This document shows positions 25,052-34,382 of a DNA stretch of 64,000 nucleotides, in pieces (position 1 is the first letter of the stretch; the number at the start of each line of letters is the position of its first letter). The notes under the pieces were generated by a model. It was not told the origin of the DNA. It saw only the letters and a list, made by a program, of their open reading frames with translations, and made no database searches. Origin of the DNA: Fictibacillus nanhaiensis (GTDB taxonomy: Bacteria > Bacillota > Bacilli > Bacillales > Fictibacillaceae); the NCBI GenBank assembly GCA_017052515.1, contig JAFHKR010000037.1, positions 248,001 through 312,000 on the forward strand, written 5' to 3'. Made by a program: the position numbers and the translations under genes.

Positions 25052-26368
25052 ATGAAACCAACTGAAGAACATAATGATAAGAGCGAAACTCAAGTTCATT
25101 ATGAAACACCTGAGCAAAAAGTACAAAATACACATTCTGTTCAACTATGGCGAGAGTATTTTTCAGAACGGTTTGAAACATTCGAGAGACGTAAACTGCA
25201 AACCGTCTCCTTTCGAGATCTCGTAGACGGAAAAGATACGAGTTATACATTTGTTCATATTTATAGAGATTATTACCCTGCGCTCTTAAATGCGGGGCAA
25301 TTCTTTGACGAAGATATTGCGTTATTATACAAATATCACGTACAGATCGAAACACTACTCCGCCTGTTTTCGTTTGAAGCTCAATATGGTGTAGCTACCT
25401 ATATGCAGTCGAACTTTGATGCTACGGTTGAGAAATTATGTGACCAAATGTATATAACCTTAAAACAGATCAACAGTGAAAAGTTACTAGATGGAAATAA
25501 AAAACTTGTGGAAGAAAGTTTAAGAAACTTTCAGAGTCTTTATGAGATCCCTCCTAAGTGGGGGCATCTATTATTTTATCTGTTTCAGATTAGCTGGTCG
25601 TTACTTTATATGGAACAAGCTTGGGTATCTAAATATGAAAAGCAGCTTTTAGAAGAAAAAGAGAGTGGCAAAACATCTCAAATGCTTGAACTAGCCCTCG
25701 TTCATTTTGCCTTTGCGAGTGGAAATGAAGAACTTGCTTTTAAACGACTCGCACAGTGTGATAAGAAAGTGGACATGGTTCATTATCTTGTTTGGATGAA
25801 GTTATTGGTAGACAAGCAAGAATGGGAACGTCTCCTGTTATGGCTACTCGATCTTAAGCCTTATTTCTTAGAAGGTGTTGGCACGTACTATTACCATTCA
25901 GATTCTCGAGAGTTTTTTCATGAGTACTTAAGTTATTTTTGGAAGTACGCTCAACACACGGGGGACGAGGATCAATACGAAGAGATGCTGATTGAATTTT
26001 TACCCATCACGTTCTATGAGTATGGTGAATATTTGATGGTGATCGGCGAGCATGAAAGATGGGTAGAACTTCAAGTGATCATGGGATATTCACCCGAGTT
26101 GATTCAAAGAAAGGATCTGAAAGAGGTCGTATCCTTTCAAAAAGAATCCGCACTACCGATCTATCACCAAGCGATTGATAGGCTGATTAATGAGAGGACT
26201 AGAAAATCGTATCAATCCGCCATCAAACATCTAAAAACGCTTCGCTCTTTATATTTTGAACTTGGAGAAGAAGACCGTTTTTCACAGTACATCAATCAGA
26301 TTGTTACTGTTTATGGGCGGCTTAGAGCCTTTCAGGAAGAGCTGAGGAAAGGAAAGTTTATTTCATGA
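25052..26368 (+). CDS. SNF2-helicase partner protein (YwqB-like without a SWIM motif)
   Basis: A 438-residue alpha-helical protein, rich in Leu, Glu and aromatic residues, with TPR-like spacing but no repeat I can name. Its stop overlaps the helicase start as ATGA. In B. subtilis the ywqA helicase also follows a gene (ywqB) that encodes a SWIM zinc finger. Here the N-terminus shows no CxC...CxH motif, so the zinc finger appears to be missing. ATG 25052 has GGGGGGAGA upstream. It probably forms a complex with the helicase; the exact function is unknown. Confidence 0.7.
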   Translation: MKPTEEHNDKSETQVHYETPEQKVQNTHSVQLWREYFSERFETFERRKLQTVSFRDLVDGKDTSYTFVHIYRDYYPALLNAGQFFDEDIALLYKYHVQIETLLRLFSFEAQYGVATYMQSNFDATVEKLCDQMYITLKQINSEKLLDGNKKLVEESLRNFQSLYEIPPKWGHLLFYLFQISWSLLYMEQAWVSKYEKQLLEEKESGKTSQMLELALVHFAFASGNEELAFKRLAQCDKKVDMVHYLVWMKLLVDKQEWERLLLWLLDLKPYFLEGVGTYYYHSDSREFFHEYLSYFWKYAQHTGDEDQYEEMLIEFLPITFYEYGEYLMVIGEHERWVELQVIMGYSPELIQRKDLKEVVSFQKESALPIYHQAIDRLINERTRKSYQSAIKHLKTLRSLYFELGEEDRFSQYINQIVTVYGRLRAFQEELRKGKFIS

Positions 26369-29157
26369 TCGATACAAGCAATCTTTTGCTACACGCGAAA
26401 TGGCTACATGGAAACATGGTTTTATGGGCCACTAAACATTCAAAAAGAGTGCATGTAAACGACTGGAAACCTCTTTTATTTACATGGCATAAGCCTTCAT
26501 TCTATGGGACGATGCTAGATGTTGATGATGATCAGAATGTCTATTTAGATGCAGGGGAAGCATTTGATCTATTTAATCGTTATCCCGATTTTTTTCTGAC
26601 GAAAGAAAACTGGGAAGATGATTCTTGGGCTTTTGTAAACGAGGCGAACGATGTCTTTCGTTTGATGAAACAAGATAAGGTTACTCCTGATTATGAAGCA
26701 TGGAAAACGGGTTTATGGTCATGGAGAAGAGATGGAGAGCGAATAGAATCAGCTTGGTTGAATGAAGCACTCTCTACATTGCCTCATGACGGAAGTACTT
26801 ACATGCCTCCAAACTTTAACAGAGATCGCATGAAGGGGATACCTCGACAGATCATATCCGCTTTAAATCATTTAAATGAAGAGGAATGGCTAATTAAAAT
26901 CGGCTGGAGAAAAGATCCAAAGCCCTTTGATATCATTTTTGAACTGTCTGAACCTGCAAATGATGGTGAAGGTAATGAAGATATTTGGAAGTTACATGTC
27001 ATTCTTCAAGAAAAAGAAGATGGGATAGCTGTACCTTACCTTGGAAAGAGTACACTTCTTCCAGAAGAGTGGAAACCTTTCAAGGAGATGTTAGAATCTG
27101 ATATAGAGCTTGTAACTAAATTGATTTCTTGGTTAAAACCAAATGCGCGTAAAGAAATTCGAAATGAGATCACCGAAAAAGAGGCATGGGATTTCTTAAC
27201 ACAAAAAAGCGATCTGTTAAGACAGATCGGACTTAACGTTGTCCTTCCAGTTTGGTGGCAGACCGTTCAAGAACTTCAACCGAAAGTAAAAGCCAAGATC
27301 AAAACAAAATCTCAACATTCTGGTGGAACTCCATCGTTTCTAGGATTGAATGCAATCATGCAATTTGATTGGAGAATGTCAACGGGGGACGAAGAGCTAA
27401 CGGAAGAAGAGTTTCGAAAGCTCGTTGATGGAAGCAGGAGACTCGTACGAAGAAACGGTCAATGGTATAGAGTAGATCCTGAGTGGATGAAACAAGTACG
27501 TCACTTGATTAAGAACGTGGATCGTACAGGTATTCAATTAAAAGATGTATTAGAACAACATCTATTAAACATGGAGACCAATCCTGCTGAAGAGGGTCTT
27601 GAGGGAATAGAGTCTGAAGGGCCGATGCTCGACATAGAGTGGGATGAACCACTGAACGCGTGGATGGATCAGCTTACTGAGATCAAAACACTGCCAATCG
27701 AGCCAAAAGCTGAAAACTTGATGGGAACGTTAAGAGACTATCAAAAGACAGGAAGTTCTTGGATGTATTTTCTCCGGGAATTCGGCCTCGGTGGTTGCTT
27801 AGCAGATGATATGGGATTAGGGAAAACCGTTCAGACTATTGACTATTTCTTAAAAGTAAAAGAAAAAGAAAAGCACGAAGGTACTTTTTTGCTTGTATGT
27901 CCTACTTCTGTAATCGGAAACTGGCAAAAGGAACTTCAAAACTTTTCACCGACTTTATCCGTAGGCCTTCATTACGGAGGAAACCGGAAAAAAGGACATC
28001 AATTTACGGAGTGGTACAAAAAATTCGATGTCGTGATCACTTCTTATACAACTTGTCAGTTAGATTTTAATGAGATGAGTGAAACGTATTGGGAAGCGAT
28101 CGTACTCGATGAAGCACAGAACATTAAGAACAGTTATACAAAACAATCAAGAAGTATCCGCAGACTTAACGGACGCCATAAGATCGCGTTAACAGGAACT
28201 CCTGTTGAAAACAGACTTCTTGAACTTTGGGCAATCTTCGACTTTTTAAACCCAGGATATTTAGGGAGCGAACCTTCGTTTCAGAAAAAGTTTGTGGTGC
28301 CAGTTGAGAAAGATAATGATACGTTGCGTTTACAGCAGTTAAAACAGCTTGTTCAACCATTCTTGCTGCGTCGGACGAAGATGGATCCTGCCGTACAGCT
28401 CAATTTACCCGAGAAACAAGAGATCAAAGAATATTGTCCGTTATCAAAAGAACAAGCTTCTCTGTATGAAAGACTTGTTCAAGATACGTTTGAGCAGTTA
28501 GAAAAGGTAACAGGTATGCAAAGACGTGGGTTATTACTCGCGATGTTGGGTAAATTAAAGCAAATATGCGATCATCCAGCTCTTTATACGAAGAATGACA
28601 AGCTAGGAAAACTCGAAGATCAATCTGTAAAATTTGCAAAAACGATAGAATTGATCGATGCCATTCTTGAAAAAGACGAAAAGTGTCTGATCTTTACTCA
28701 ATTTATCTTTATGGGTGAATTAATCAAGAAGTATGTGGAGAAAAAGTTCGGCCGGTCCGTACTCTTTTTACATGGCAGCCTAAGCAAACAAAAACGTGAC
28801 CAGATGATTGAAAGTTTTCAAGACGGAGAACATCCGATCTTTATCTTATCTTTAAAAGCTGGCGGAACCGGACTCAACTTGACTGAAGCCAATCACGTTA
28901 TTCATTACGATCGATGGTGGAACCCAGCTGTTGAAAATCAAGCAACGGATCGTGCCCATCGTATCGGACAGAAAAAATTTGTGACGGTGCACAAGATGAT
29001 CACGCTTGGTACATTAGAAGAGAAGATTGACATGATGCTCGAGAGCAAAAAAGAACTCTCAGAAAAAGTGATTCAGAGTGAGAATTGGATTACGGAACTT
29101 TCAACAGACGAATTAAAAGACCTATTTACGCTAAGAAAAGAGTGGGTAGAATCTTAA
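26365..29157 (+). CDS. ywqA: SNF2-family DNA helicase/translocase
   Basis: 930 residues. An N-terminal region of about 440 residues (bacterial SNF2-associated type) precedes a two-lobed ATPase. Motif I is LADDMGLGKTVQ at about 479-490, motif II DEAQ near 582, then the LTGTPVENRL block. Lobe two carries FTQFIFMGE, LKAGGTGLNLTEAN and RAHRIGQ (motif VI). It is a DNA translocase of the YwqA/HepA type that remodels protein-DNA or RNA polymerase complexes. It is coupled (ATGA) to the preceding partner gene and has a perfect terminator. No methylase or nuclease neighbours suggest a defence island. Confidence 0.92.
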   Translation: MIDTSNLLLHAKWLHGNMVLWATKHSKRVHVNDWKPLLFTWHKPSFYGTMLDVDDDQNVYLDAGEAFDLFNRYPDFFLTKENWEDDSWAFVNEANDVFRLMKQDKVTPDYEAWKTGLWSWRRDGERIESAWLNEALSTLPHDGSTYMPPNFNRDRMKGIPRQIISALNHLNEEEWLIKIGWRKDPKPFDIIFELSEPANDGEGNEDIWKLHVILQEKEDGIAVPYLGKSTLLPEEWKPFKEMLESDIELVTKLISWLKPNARKEIRNEITEKEAWDFLTQKSDLLRQIGLNVVLPVWWQTVQELQPKVKAKIKTKSQHSGGTPSFLGLNAIMQFDWRMSTGDEELTEEEFRKLVDGSRRLVRRNGQWYRVDPEWMKQVRHLIKNVDRTGIQLKDVLEQHLLNMETNPAEEGLEGIESEGPMLDIEWDEPLNAWMDQLTEIKTLPIEPKAENLMGTLRDYQKTGSSWMYFLREFGLGGCLADDMGLGKTVQTIDYFLKVKEKEKHEGTFLLVCPTSVIGNWQKELQNFSPTLSVGLHYGGNRKKGHQFTEWYKKFDVVITSYTTCQLDFNEMSETYWEAIVLDEAQNIKNSYTKQSRSIRRLNGRHKIALTGTPVENRLLELWAIFDFLNPGYLGSEPSFQKKFVVPVEKDNDTLRLQQLKQLVQPFLLRRTKMDPAVQLNLPEKQEIKEYCPLSKEQASLYERLVQDTFEQLEKVTGMQRRGLLLAMLGKLKQICDHPALYTKNDKLGKLEDQSVKFAKTIELIDAILEKDEKCLIFTQFIFMGELIKKYVEKKFGRSVLFLHGSLSKQKRDQMIESFQDGEHPIFILSLKAGGTGLNLTEANHVIHYDRWWNPAVENQATDRAHRIGQKKFVTVHKMITLGTLEEKIDMMLESKKELSEKVIQSENWITELSTDELKDLFTLRKEWVES

Positions 29158-29187
29158 AAAACACAGCGAATGCGCTGTGTTTTTTTT
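29158..29187 (+). terminator. Terminator after the SNF2 gene
   Basis: AACACAGCG / CGCTGTGTT with a four-base loop and eight Ts. Confidence 0.95.
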
Positions 29188-29339
29188 GTGACCTTTACCA
29201 GAGTGTGTGGATAGCGGCGTTGAATGGTATAACTTGTGAGATATGCTTCTCGTTCGTTTCAATTTCTATTCAAATGAAGCGTCTTTTTCACGAATTTTTG
29301 ATAAACTTAAAGTATTATCCAAAAAATAGGGGGAGAGCG

Positions 29340-30245
29340 ATGCGACTGGAATCGTTTCTAATTTGGGGAACGTCAGCTATTTTTCTTGTATTATTACTCC
29401 TTATCTACACGAAAAAAGCAAATCGTGAAGAATCTAACATTGGGTGGAAACTGATCGGCTACTTTTTGTTAGGCACGTTTACGTTTCGTATTGAATCACT
29501 TGTATTGCCTGTAGGCATTGCGATTTTTTTACTCTTTTTTCTTCCTAAGCTTATGGTTAATAAAGATGCAAAAAAGTGGGCTGCTTCTCTTGGGGTGTTA
29601 TCTTTTATATCAAGCATCATTGTGAACCACTCAGTAACAGCTTTCTATGAAGAAGTTCTTCATGTTAAAACAGCAACGAATGTGTATGAGATGAATTTCT
29701 ATAGTGAATATGAGAAGGTAAAGAAAGCGCTACACGCAGAAGGAGAGCTTGCTATCAACAACGTGGAGCTCAACTTTACTAGCGATGGAGAGGTTCGGCA
29801 GTTTAACTATGAAATCTCTTATTATAGAAACGATCGAGATATGAATGCATGGATCTCTTTTCATGATGGGAATTATCAAATAAGTACACAAATTGGGGAT
29901 GAAGATCTTGAAAATATGAATCAGGAAAACTTTATTTCTGTGCCTACCATTTATTTTAAAGCCCTCGATCTGCACGGCTTAAAAAATATGGTACCAAAAG
30001 GTGATTCCTATTATTTGAGCTTCACAAACTCTGAACAAGTACAGGTTGATAGCGTAGATAGCTCTTTGTGGAACATAGAGAAATCAGGTGTTACAACAAT
30101 GACCGACGTAGTTGTGCCTGAGGACGGTTCTGACATAGAAGAGGACATGGATATACCTACCTATCAAATTAGCATTCATACAATGAATGCTTATGAATCA
30201 AACCAAGAACGTTATTTCATCATTTCCCCTGAACTTTTTAACTAA
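29340..30245 (+). CDS. Membrane-anchored protein of unknown function
   Basis: 301 residues, unrecognised. Helices are at about 5-23, 35-70 and 82-97, followed by a 200-residue, mostly beta-patterned and acidic extracytoplasmic domain. The ATG at 29340 has TAGGGGGAG upstream. The frame stays open upstream to 29085 but overlaps the helicase and its terminator without signals, so that extension is rejected. The SDR gene follows after 18 bases, so the two may be one transcript. Confidence 0.7.
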   Translation: MRLESFLIWGTSAIFLVLLLLIYTKKANREESNIGWKLIGYFLLGTFTFRIESLVLPVGIAIFLLFFLPKLMVNKDAKKWAASLGVLSFISSIIVNHSVTAFYEEVLHVKTATNVYEMNFYSEYEKVKKALHAEGELAINNVELNFTSDGEVRQFNYEISYYRNDRDMNAWISFHDGNYQISTQIGDEDLENMNQENFISVPTIYFKALDLHGLKNMVPKGDSYYLSFTNSEQVQVDSVDSSLWNIEKSGVTTMTDVVVPEDGSDIEEDMDIPTYQISIHTMNAYESNQERYFIISPELFN

Positions 30246-30263
30246 ATAGAGGAGGTCGTATAC

Positions 30264-31034
30264 GTGTATTTACCGTCATTTTCACTTAAAGGAAAAACAG
30301 CACTCGTAACGGGTGCTGGAAGAGGGATCGGACAGGCGATCGCGATTGGTTATGCAGAAGCTGGAGCGGATGTGGTAATTGTGTCTAGAACACAATCGGA
30401 TCTGGAAAAGACAGCACAGGTGATCGAAAGTGTTGGAGCAAGAGCTTATCTTTTTGAGGCTGATGTTACGAACAAAGATCAAGTGAGAGGGATCTTCGAA
30501 ACACTAGATTCAGAGCAGCTCAGCGTCGATATACTTGTGAACAATGCTGGGATGAATATTCGTTCAAAAGCTTTAGATGTCTCTGATGAGGAGTGGGATA
30601 CCATCATGCACACGAACCTTCGTTCAGCTTTTTGGTTCTCACAGCAAGCAGGTCAACGAATGAAGCAATCTGGGGGAGGAAAGATCATCACCATTTCTTC
30701 TGTTGCTGGACATGTCGCTCTTCGTACCGGCGTAGTCTATGCTTCTACTAAAGCGGCGATCATACAGATGACGAAGAACTTAGCACTTGAGTGGGGGCAA
30801 TACGGAATAAATGTGAACAGCATCGGACCGTGGTATTTTAAGACACCTCTAACAGAGAAACTACTAGCCGACAAAGAATATCTTCAAGATATACTTGATG
30901 TAACTCCGCAAAAAAGAGTAGGAGAATTACCTGACCTTGTAGGACCAGCGGTGTTTTTAGCAAGTGAAGCCGCTGATTATGTGAACGGACAAACTCTATT
31001 TGTTGATGGTGGAATGACCATCCAAGGGTTCTGA
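30264..31034 (+). CDS. Short-chain dehydrogenase/reductase
   Basis: 256 residues of the classical SDR family. TGAGRGIG at 16-23 binds the nucleotide; NNAG is at 93-96. The catalytic Ser lies in ISSVAG (about 145-146), with Tyr159 and Lys163 in YASTK. The closing DGGMTIQGF is typical of the glucose/gluconate-dehydrogenase-like branch. Asp/Arg residues after beta-2 (SRTQSD) suggest NADP preference. Start GTG 30264 has GGAGG upstream. The substrate is unknown. Confidence 0.88.
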   Translation: MYLPSFSLKGKTALVTGAGRGIGQAIAIGYAEAGADVVIVSRTQSDLEKTAQVIESVGARAYLFEADVTNKDQVRGIFETLDSEQLSVDILVNNAGMNIRSKALDVSDEEWDTIMHTNLRSAFWFSQQAGQRMKQSGGGKIITISSVAGHVALRTGVVYASTKAAIIQMTKNLALEWGQYGINVNSIGPWYFKTPLTEKLLADKEYLQDILDVTPQKRVGELPDLVGPAVFLASEAADYVNGQTLFVDGGMTIQGF

Positions 31035-31165
31035 TTTGAAAAATAATTATTAAACTATATAAATATTTTTCGGAATTTTGTATCTTTCTGTATGAAACCT
31101 TTTTTTTTCGTTAATAATGTTGCTACACAAGCAGTTCATTCAATGTTTGAAGGGAGCAACTTATA

Positions 31166-31444
31166 ATGAAAAAGATGGATTTAGTAGATGCCGTTCGAAA
31201 TGCAACAAGTATGAACAAAAAAGAATCAGCGCTAGCCGTTGATGCAGTGCTAGATGCAATTACAGATGCTTTGAAAAACGGTGAGAGCGTTCAACTTATC
31301 GGTTTCGGAACATTTGAAACAAGAAACCGTAACGCAAGAAAAGGACGTAATCCTCTTACTGGTGAAGAGATCATGATCCAAGCGAGCAACGTGCCAGCTT
31401 TCAAGCCAGGTAAATCGCTAAAAGAAGCGGTAAAAGCCGTTTAA
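31166..31444 (+). CDS. HU-family DNA-binding protein
   Basis: 92 residues. The N-terminal helical dimer domain is followed by the beta-arm region ([20 protein letters not shown]) and [13 protein letters not shown], the canonical HU end. It coats and bends DNA as a nucleoid protein. The sequence is clearly HU but diverges from HBsu at the N-terminus ([20 protein letters not shown]), so it may be a second paralogue rather than the essential housekeeping copy. GAAGGGAG precedes the ATG and a terminator follows. Confidence 0.92.
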   Translation: MKKMDLVDAVRNATSMNKKESALAVDAVLDAITDALKNGESVQLIGFGTFETRNRNARKGRNPLTGEEIMIQASNVPAFKPGKSLKEAVKAV

Positions 31445-31460
31445 TCGTCAGCAGATACGA

Positions 31461-31491
31461 AAGACGCTTTCCTCGAGGGAAGCGTCTTTTT
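31461..31491 (+). terminator. Terminator after the HU gene
   Basis: AAGACGCTTCC-like stem (AAGACGCTT / AAGCGTCTT around CCTCGAGG), then TTTTTG. Confidence 0.92.
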
Positions 31492-31614
31492 GTCATATTT
31501 AGGCGAATAATAAACGAATTTGACGTGCGAATCTCTGAAAAAAATAAAGGAAAATAGACCCTTTTATTTAATTTATAGACGTTAAGAAAGTTTTAGTAAA
31601 AAAGGGTGGATAGA

Positions 31615-33459
31615 ATGAAAGTATTAAGTCAGGACGAATTACCTGCTGTTGCCACTTTAAAAGAAATGATTGATGTCCTGCCCGAATTTGTTTGTTTAAG
31701 GTATCCGGATGGAACTTGGGCAGAAGCGAACCGGTTCGCTCTTAATATTTATGGTATCAACCACGATGAATATAAAGGGAAAAGTCTTGAGGAACTAGAA
31801 ACAAGACTTTCATATGAAGCAATTGAAAGATGCAGCCTTTCCGATAAGAGAGCATGGGAAACAAGAAAACCAATAAAAACAACTGAAAAGATTATGATGA
31901 AAAGCGGGCGTAAAGTGATGCTGGAGCTCATCAAGCAACCGACCTTTACGAGTGATGGTAAACCGCAAGTGTTGGTTATCACAGGAAGGGATATAACACC
32001 TCATAAACAGAAGGAAGAAGAGCTGAGTGTAGCTCTAGATTTATTAGAGTCGGTTCTAAAAGGAACGACAGATGCCATTCTCATTATCAATACAAGACAA
32101 GAAGTCATTAAGGTGAACGATGCCTTTATTCAGATGTTTGGCTGGGCTGAAGAGGATTTCGCAGAGAATAATGACGACTATCCTGTTATTACACCCGCTC
32201 ACTTGCAAGGTGAATCGAAGGAAATAATCAACCTTTTAAAACAGGGACAATCCGTTCCGCTTCATGAAACACAACGTATACACAAAGACGGAACGGTTTT
32301 TGACGTATCAGCATCTTTTTCAAACATATGTGACATGGACGGTAAGATTATGGGGTTTGTAATCGTATACCGTGATATTACTTCTCAGAAAAAAGTAGAG
32401 CGTGCTCTACGGGAAAGTGAGGCGAAATATCGTTTGATCGCAGAACATTCTACAGATCTTATTACTGTGATTGATCCGACTGGCATTATTCAATATGTAT
32501 CTCCTTCACATCTACCTGTACTCGGCTATGAAGATGGTGAGATTAAAGGTGCTATCCTAGAAATGGTCCATCCTGATGATTTACAGAGCCTTTCTGAACT
32601 TTTTATGAGAGCTCTTGTGAAAAAAGAGCCGTTTCAGACTGAATTCAGGTTGGTCCATAAGAACGGTGATTGGATTTTATTAGAAGCACGCGGTGTTCCA
32701 GTTATGACGAAAGACGGTCATGTGGAGAGCTTAGTTACCTTTGCTAGAGATGTAACGAAAGCTAAGCAGACAGAAGAGCTTATGTTAAAATCAGAGAAGC
32801 TTTCTGTTCTAGGTGAGCTTGCTGCAGGAGTCGCACACGAAATTCGAAATCCATTAACTTCACTTAAAGGATTTACGAAACTTTTAACAGATGCAGACGA
32901 TGTGATTCGATTGGAATACTTAAGGATCATGGAGTCAGAGTTGAACCGGATCAACGACATCGTTGGAGAGCTTATGCTCGTAGCCAAACCACAGGCAGTT
33001 AGCTTTGAATATACGAATATGCAAGAATTGATCTATAGTGTTGTAAGGTTACTTGAAACGCAAGCCATCATGAGAAACATACAGATCTGGGTAAACATTT
33101 CAGATAACATACCGCTTGTATATGGTGTCGAGAATCAGCTTAAACAGCTTTTCATCAATCTATTAAAGAACGCGATCGAAAGTATGGATAAAGACGGAGA
33201 AATTCATATTAAGATCGGAACACGAAACGATTCTGTCCTTCTTGAGTTGAAAGATCAAGGCTGTGGTATTCCAGCAGAACGTTTGAAAACCCTTGGAGAA
33301 CCCTTTTATACCACAAAGGAAAAGGGAACGGGCTTAGGATTGATGGTGTGTTTTAAGATCATTGAAGAGCACGGTGGTGCTATTCAATTCTCTTCTGTTG
33401 AGAACGAAGGGACGAAAGTAGAGATCGAACTTCCAACTGCACCGTCTTCATCAAAATAA
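31615..33459 (+). CDS. Multi-PAS sensor histidine kinase (sporulation kinase type)
   Basis: 614 residues with no transmembrane segment. Three PAS domains cover about 15-130, 140-255 and 265-390. A HisKA domain has phospho-accepting His408 in AHEIRNPLTSLKG. The catalytic ATPase domain carries the N-box FINLLKNAIESM, G1 DQGCGIP and G2 FYTTKEKGTGLGL. This soluble PAS-PAS-PAS-kinase form is that of KinA/KinE-type kinases feeding the Spo0 phosphorelay. No cognate response regulator is adjacent, consistent with an orphan phosphorelay kinase. I chose ATG 31615 (AAGGGTGG upstream). Confidence 0.9.
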   Translation: MKVLSQDELPAVATLKEMIDVLPEFVCLRYPDGTWAEANRFALNIYGINHDEYKGKSLEELETRLSYEAIERCSLSDKRAWETRKPIKTTEKIMMKSGRKVMLELIKQPTFTSDGKPQVLVITGRDITPHKQKEEELSVALDLLESVLKGTTDAILIINTRQEVIKVNDAFIQMFGWAEEDFAENNDDYPVITPAHLQGESKEIINLLKQGQSVPLHETQRIHKDGTVFDVSASFSNICDMDGKIMGFVIVYRDITSQKKVERALRESEAKYRLIAEHSTDLITVIDPTGIIQYVSPSHLPVLGYEDGEIKGAILEMVHPDDLQSLSELFMRALVKKEPFQTEFRLVHKNGDWILLEARGVPVMTKDGHVESLVTFARDVTKAKQTEELMLKSEKLSVLGELAAGVAHEIRNPLTSLKGFTKLLTDADDVIRLEYLRIMESELNRINDIVGELMLVAKPQAVSFEYTNMQELIYSVVRLLETQAIMRNIQIWVNISDNIPLVYGVENQLKQLFINLLKNAIESMDKDGEIHIKIGTRNDSVLLELKDQGCGIPAERLKTLGEPFYTTKEKGTGLGLMVCFKIIEEHGGAIQFSSVENEGTKVEIELPTAPSSSK

Positions 33460-33482
33460 GGTTTAATGTATGAAAAATCCGA

Positions 33483-33507
33483 CCACACTGTTCATAAGGG
33501 AGTGTGG
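33483..33507 (+). promoter_or_regulatory. Hairpin next to the ribosome site of the 82-aa gene
   Basis: CCACACT / AGTGTGG form a perfect 7-bp stem. Its 3' arm and loop include AAGGGAG, and the stem ends six bases before ATG 33513. It could mask the ribosome site; no T-run follows, so it is not a terminator. Confidence 0.35.
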
Positions 33508-33512
33508 GAGAG

Positions 33513-33761
33513 ATGAATAATTACCGTATCTTTTTTGTGTATAGAGTGAAAGATTTAAATTATATTCATGTGCATGGGATGAACATGGAAAATAAGAAGT
33601 TGTTCACCGTTCTCATCTCATCTCCGAACGATGAGATGAACCTAGTGGATCATCACAGGGAACTTCCTAATGAACTGTTGTCATTGTTGGAAGCAGAGAG
33701 TACACGAATTAATTCTGGCCACTATGATCTCGCTCATTGGGAACCATATACGTATAGCTGA
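33513..33761 (+). CDS. Small orphan protein (82 aa)
   Basis: Unrecognised. 82 residues starting MNNYRIFFVYRVKDLNYIHV, with mixed strands and an aromatic, acidic tail (HWEPYTYS). ATG 33513 has GGGAG sites upstream within a hairpin. A terminator follows directly. It has no domain I can name; its placement after the kinase gene with only 53 bases between makes co-transcription possible. Confidence 0.65.
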   Translation: MNNYRIFFVYRVKDLNYIHVHGMNMENKKLFTVLISSPNDEMNLVDHHRELPNELLSLLEAESTRINSGHYDLAHWEPYTYS

Positions 33762-33796
33762 AGCTCCTTTCATTTTTGTTGAAAGGAGTTTTTTTG
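33762..33796 (+). terminator. Terminator after the 82-aa gene
   Basis: AGCTCCTTTCA / TGAAAGGAGTT with a seven-base loop, followed by seven Ts. Confidence 0.92.
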
Positions 33797-33838
33797 TGTA
33801 AAATGTTCCTAAAAGGATAAAAGGAGAATTTCTTTATT

Positions 33839-34282
33839 ATGACACAAGAAGAAATTGTGGACTTGTTGACAGGCAAGATTAAACTGGTTCGAACGGAACT
33901 TGGATATACACAAGACAAGATGGCCGATATATTAGGTATTTCTAAGAAAACGCTAGTACAGATCGAAAAAGAAAGAATCAAAGCGAGCTGGACTGTAATC
34001 GTTGCTATGTGTGCATTATTTCGGAATTCTGACATTCTTAATCATGCGCTTGGTGGAAACCCTTTGGATGTCATGGAACTTGTCGTTCATGAATATGTAG
34101 CGAGACCGAAAGAAAAAACATGGGGTGGACATGTCTGGTGGAAAGAGATAGATTCACTTAAAGGCTACCGGCTTCAGCAGAATGTAATCAGTCAGCATTT
34201 CCGAATTCTTGATCAAAATGATTATCGGGTATATAGTTCTTTTGAAGAAAAAGAAGCAAGAAAGAGATTGAAAGAGATATAG
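33839..34282 (+). CDS. XRE-family transcriptional regulator
   Basis: 147 residues. A Cro/C1 helix-turn-helix occupies about residues 14-66 (IKLVRTELGYTQDKMADILG, then ISKKTLVQIEKERIKASW). A C-terminal half of about 80 residues, with WGGHVWWKEI and no ligand-binding domain I recognise, follows. The targets are unknown. AAAGGAG precedes the ATG. The secreted metallophosphoesterase gene lies 100 bp downstream on the same strand with no terminator in between, so it could be a target or partner. Confidence 0.8.
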   Translation: MTQEEIVDLLTGKIKLVRTELGYTQDKMADILGISKKTLVQIEKERIKASWTVIVAMCALFRNSDILNHALGGNPLDVMELVVHEYVARPKEKTWGGHVWWKEIDSLKGYRLQQNVISQHFRILDQNDYRVYSSFEEKEARKRLKEI

Positions 34283-34310
34283 TAAAATAATTTATTCATA
34301 AAATGTTTAA

Positions 34311-34345
34311 TGTGCTGTTACATGAAATTTACGTTGTGCTGTTAC
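34311..34345 (+). promoter_or_regulatory. 11-bp direct repeat upstream of the metallophosphoesterase gene
   Basis: TGTGCTGTTAC occurs at 34311-34321 and 34335-34345, exactly 24 bases apart, about 40 bases before the start at 34383. Tandem spacing near two helical turns suggests an activator or response-regulator site; its identity is unknown. Confidence 0.5.
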
Positions 34346-34382
34346 TTTCAAGATGCAAGTTATTTTGAAGGGAGAGTTACAC

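Noticed and set aside
25052..29157. Defence island centred on the SNF2 helicase
   Set aside because: No methyltransferase, nuclease or other defence gene is adjacent; the layout matches the housekeeping ywqB-ywqA pair.
29085..29339. 85-codon N-terminal extension of the membrane orphan
   Set aside because: It overlaps the SNF2 gene and its terminator, while ATG 29340 has a strong ribosome site.
31500..31560. SigH promoter before the sensor kinase
   Set aside because: GAAT-like and AGG-like elements are present, but spacing does not fit the consensus.
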